NCBI RefSeq assembly: GCF_004307995.1
Contig: NZ_SIRE01000006.1
Span: 62,001-126,000 of the forward strand
DNA: 64,000 nucleotides
Source: Paenibacillus thalictri
GTDB lineage: Bacteria; Bacillota; Bacilli; Paenibacillales; NBRC-103111
Direction of reading: 5' to 3'
Part shown: positions 62,380-64,000 of the stretch, one piece after another
Position numbering within the stretch: the first letter of the stretch is position 1
Layout of the letters: each line of letters starts with the position of its first letter
Made by a program: the position numbers and the translations under genes
The notes under the pieces: generated by a model
Told to the model about the DNA's origin: nothing
Database searches by the model: none
Seen by the model: the letters and a program-made list of their open reading frames with translations, nothing else

Positions 62380-62916
62380 TTAATCTCCAAATACGAGAAA
62401 ACAAATCAGAATTGAAGCGATAAATCCGACAACGTCGGATATTAAACCTACTTTTAAAGCATATCCCGCCTTACGGATGCCGATAGCGCCGAAATACACC
62501 GTAATCACATATAAAGTCGTATCCGTGCTGCCTTGAATGGTCGAGGCAATCCTGCCGATCATCGAATCCGGTCCGAACTGCTGGATCAAATCGGTCGTAA
62601 AAGCGAGCGAACCTGCGCCGGATATCGGGCGCAGGATAGCCAGCGGCAATATTTCTCCAGGTATGCCGATAGCTTCGAAAAACGGCCGAATCCATGAAAT
62701 CAATAAATTCATCGCCCCGGACGCGCGAAACACTTGAATGGCCACCATCATACCGACCAGATGAGGAATGATCCGGATGGCCGTGTCAAAGCCGTCTTTC
62801 GCTCCTTCGACAAACGATTCGTAGACGGGCACTTTTCGGTAGACCGCATATAAAGGGATAAATACGACAAATATTGGGATCGCCCATTCAGAAATCAGGT
62901 TGACGAAGGAGTACAC
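62380..62916 (-). CDS. spmB: Spore maturation protein SpmB
   Basis: SpmB and SpmA are membrane proteins needed for full spore core dehydration and heat resistance. The 178-residue protein has four or five membrane segments and the nucleoside-transporter-gate-like motif of the family (ILRPISGAGSLAFTTDLIQQFGPDS; GSTDTTLYVITVYFGAIGI). GTG start after AAAGGATGATGTG. It follows spmA by 6 bases. Confidence 0.94.
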   Translation of the reverse strand: MYSFVNLISEWAIPIFVVFIPLYAVYRKVPVYESFVEGAKDGFDTAIRIIPHLVGMMVAIQVFRASGAMNLLISWIRPFFEAIGIPGEILPLAILRPISGAGSLAFTTDLIQQFGPDSMIGRIASTIQGSTDTTLYVITVYFGAIGIRKAGYALKVGLISDVVGFIASILICFLVFGD

Positions 62917-62922
62917 ACCACA

Positions 62923-63525
62923 TCATCCTTTCTTCGGCGGAATAGGAAGCGTGCTTCGTCTCCTGTACCACCTGTCGACCGAAATCGCCGCAATCGTGGA
63001 AATCACCGTTGCTATTAGCGTAGTGCCAACAATTTCCGCCGGATTTAAAGAATCGAAGCTCAGCCGGATAGCGATCAGCGTGGTCGGTATGAGCGTGATA
63101 CTCGCGGTATTGATTGCCAGCAGCGTGCACATGGCGGGACTTGCCGTATCTTTGCTTGGATTCAGTTTTTGCAGCTCCTGCATCGCCTTAATGCCCATCG
63201 GCGTCGCCGCATTCCCCAGACCTAATATGTTTGCGCTCATATTCGACATGATGTAGCCGAGCGCCGGATGATCCTTCGGAACGGACGGAAACAGGAAACG
63301 GATAATCGGCCTGAGCGTATGAGCAAGCTTCTTCAGCAAGCCGGCATCTTCTGCAATCCGCATCAGTCCAAGCCAAAATACCATGATGCTGACAAGCCCG
63401 AAGCAAACGGTCACGCCGGTTTTGGCGCCGTCAAAAATCGCTTCCGTCACCACTTCAATTTTCCCCTGTAATGCGGCAGCCACAAATCCCGCTGCGATAA
63501 AAAACAACCATATAAAATTCACCAT
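62923..63525 (-). CDS. spmA: Spore maturation protein SpmA
   Basis: Membrane protein of about 200 residues starting MVNFIWLFFIAAGFVAAALQ. It has the SpmA/SpmB gate motif GLGNAATPMGIKAMQEL and NTASITLIPTTLIA. Works with SpmB in spore core dehydration. The ATG at 63525 has GGGGAGG 8 bases upstream; the open frame continues to 63534. Sits between dacB and spmB as in B. subtilis. Confidence 0.94.
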   Translation of the reverse strand: MVNFIWLFFIAAGFVAAALQGKIEVVTEAIFDGAKTGVTVCFGLVSIMVFWLGLMRIAEDAGLLKKLAHTLRPIIRFLFPSVPKDHPALGYIMSNMSANILGLGNAATPMGIKAMQELQKLNPSKDTASPAMCTLLAINTASITLIPTTLIAIRLSFDSLNPAEIVGTTLIATVISTIAAISVDRWYRRRSTLPIPPKKG

Positions 63526-63547
63526 GGCCAGCACCTCCCCAAATGGT

Positions 63548-64000
63548 CTACATATCAGGCGTTCCGGTAAACAGCGCCTTCACAAGGGTTTGCACAAACG
63601 CCAAAAACCGTGAATACGAAGAATGGTAAAAATCCGTTTCCTGCGTGCCAAAAGCCGATTTCTCCGGCCATTTCAGCCTAGGGCTGTCTTTGTCGTACAA
63701 AGGGATCGAGCCGATCGAATTGCCGTTCAATGTAAATTGCAGGCTCCCCCGCTCGCCAAGCCGGTAAGGAAGCGAATTCGCATCCAGCAGCACCGGATTC
63801 ATTGTAATATTGGCCCGCTCCGCGTCCGCAGCAGGATATTTAAAACTCGAACCCGCTACATACGGCGTTCCCTGAACGGCGTCGCCTTTATTGATAATTT
63901 CGTCAATACCGTAATATTTAAAACCGTAATCGAGCAGACGCGAGTGATCCGCCCAGTCGTCGCCGTCATTTAACGTCACAACCGCCAGCTGCTGCCCGTT
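63548..64000 (-). CDS. dacB: D-alanyl-D-alanine carboxypeptidase DacB (C-terminal part)
   Basis: The C-terminal 150 residues of a penicillin-binding carboxypeptidase; the N-terminal catalytic domain lies beyond the right edge. Visible are NGQQLAVVTLNDGDDWADHSRLLDYGF, typical of the end of the peptidase domain, and a beta-rich domain (RGSLQFTLNGNSIGSIPLYD) like that of PBP5* (DacB), followed by a membrane-facing C-terminal helix (YSRFLAFVQTLVKALF). DacB lowers cortex cross-linking and heads the dacB-spmA-spmB operon. Confidence 0.92.
   Translation of the reverse strand, partial: NGQQLAVVTLNDGDDWADHSRLLDYGFKYYGIDEIINKGDAVQGTPYVAGSSFKYPAADAERANITMNPVLLDANSLPYRLGERGSLQFTLNGNSIGSIPLYDKDSPRLKWPEKSAFGTQETDFYHSSYSRFLAFVQTLVKALFTGTPDM

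Overview
The window looks like a chromosomal segment of a spore-forming, Gram-positive member of the Paenibacillaceae (Paenibacillus or a close relative). The evidence is sporulation genes (spoIVA, spoVIF, spmA, spmB, dacB, ypeB), TRAP- and T-box-based RNA control, strong GGAGG ribosome-binding sites with frequent TTG and GTG starts, moderately GC-rich DNA, and gene orders that match the Bacillus subtilis aro-trp, spoIVA-gpsA-der, cmk-ypfD and spmAB-res neighbourhoods. Most genes lie on the minus strand.

Layout. 1-6.1 kb: aroC-aroB-aroH, then a TRAP-type attenuator and trpE-trpD-trpC (trpC runs off the left edge). 6.3-7.3 kb: a 53-residue HTH-like protein and cheR. 7.3-8.8 kb: a gene-free stretch holding two ~220-bp imperfect palindromes that look like MITEs, a relic of an IS3-type element, short direct repeats and a cluster of interspersed repeat units. 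8.8-14.3 kb: ndk and a menaquinone operon (hepS-menG-ubiX-mqnA-hepT), an unknown exported protein, and mtrB, which encodes TRAP, the regulator of the trp leader at 3.3 kb. 14.4-32.5 kb: an accessory block with a PAP2 phosphatase, a YhfI-type metallo-beta-lactamase-fold protein, an iron-type ABC importer, two acetyltransferases, a Nudix hydrolase, tRNA-Pro, and a sugar-uptake system (LacZ, sensor kinase, AraC-type regulator, binding protein, two permeases). 32.6-41.4 kb: hup, spoIVA, yphF, two 2Fe-2S ferredoxins around a nucleotidyltransferase, yphE, spoVIF, gpsA, plsY, der, yphA. 41.6-48.7 kb: rpsA-like S1 protein, plsC, cmk, ypfB, a PilZ protein, ypeB, a mini zinc-ribbon protein, prsW, mecA paralogue. 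48.9-54.7 kb: YtxH protein, polysaccharide deacetylase, CPBP protease, an unknown membrane-anchored protein, rhodanese, and a T-box-controlled serA. 54.8-64 kb: resE-D-C-B-A, rluB, spmB, spmA and the 3' end of dacB.

How it works together. Chorismate made by AroC feeds both tryptophan synthesis (TrpEDC) and, through MqnA, the futalosine route to menaquinone, whose tail and final methylation are supplied by HepS/HepT and MenG. MtrB senses tryptophan and is expected to bind a run of 14 NAG triplets in the trpE leader. ResABC builds c-type cytochromes and ResDE controls respiration. The sugar island has its own logic: the promoters of lacZ and of the binding-protein operon share an almost identical upstream element, so both are probably switched by the two-component system encoded between them.

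The most notable observations are the CAG-containing TRAP target with a self-evident antiterminator, the twin operators of the sugar system, the two palindromic elements near 7.5 and 8.6 kb, ypeB without its usual partner sleB, the ferredoxin-nucleotidyltransferase-ferredoxin group, a Gly-to-Val change in the GpsA nucleotide-binding loop, and the 17-residue repeats in the RluB tail. I found no CRISPR array, prophage, or clearly novel defence system.
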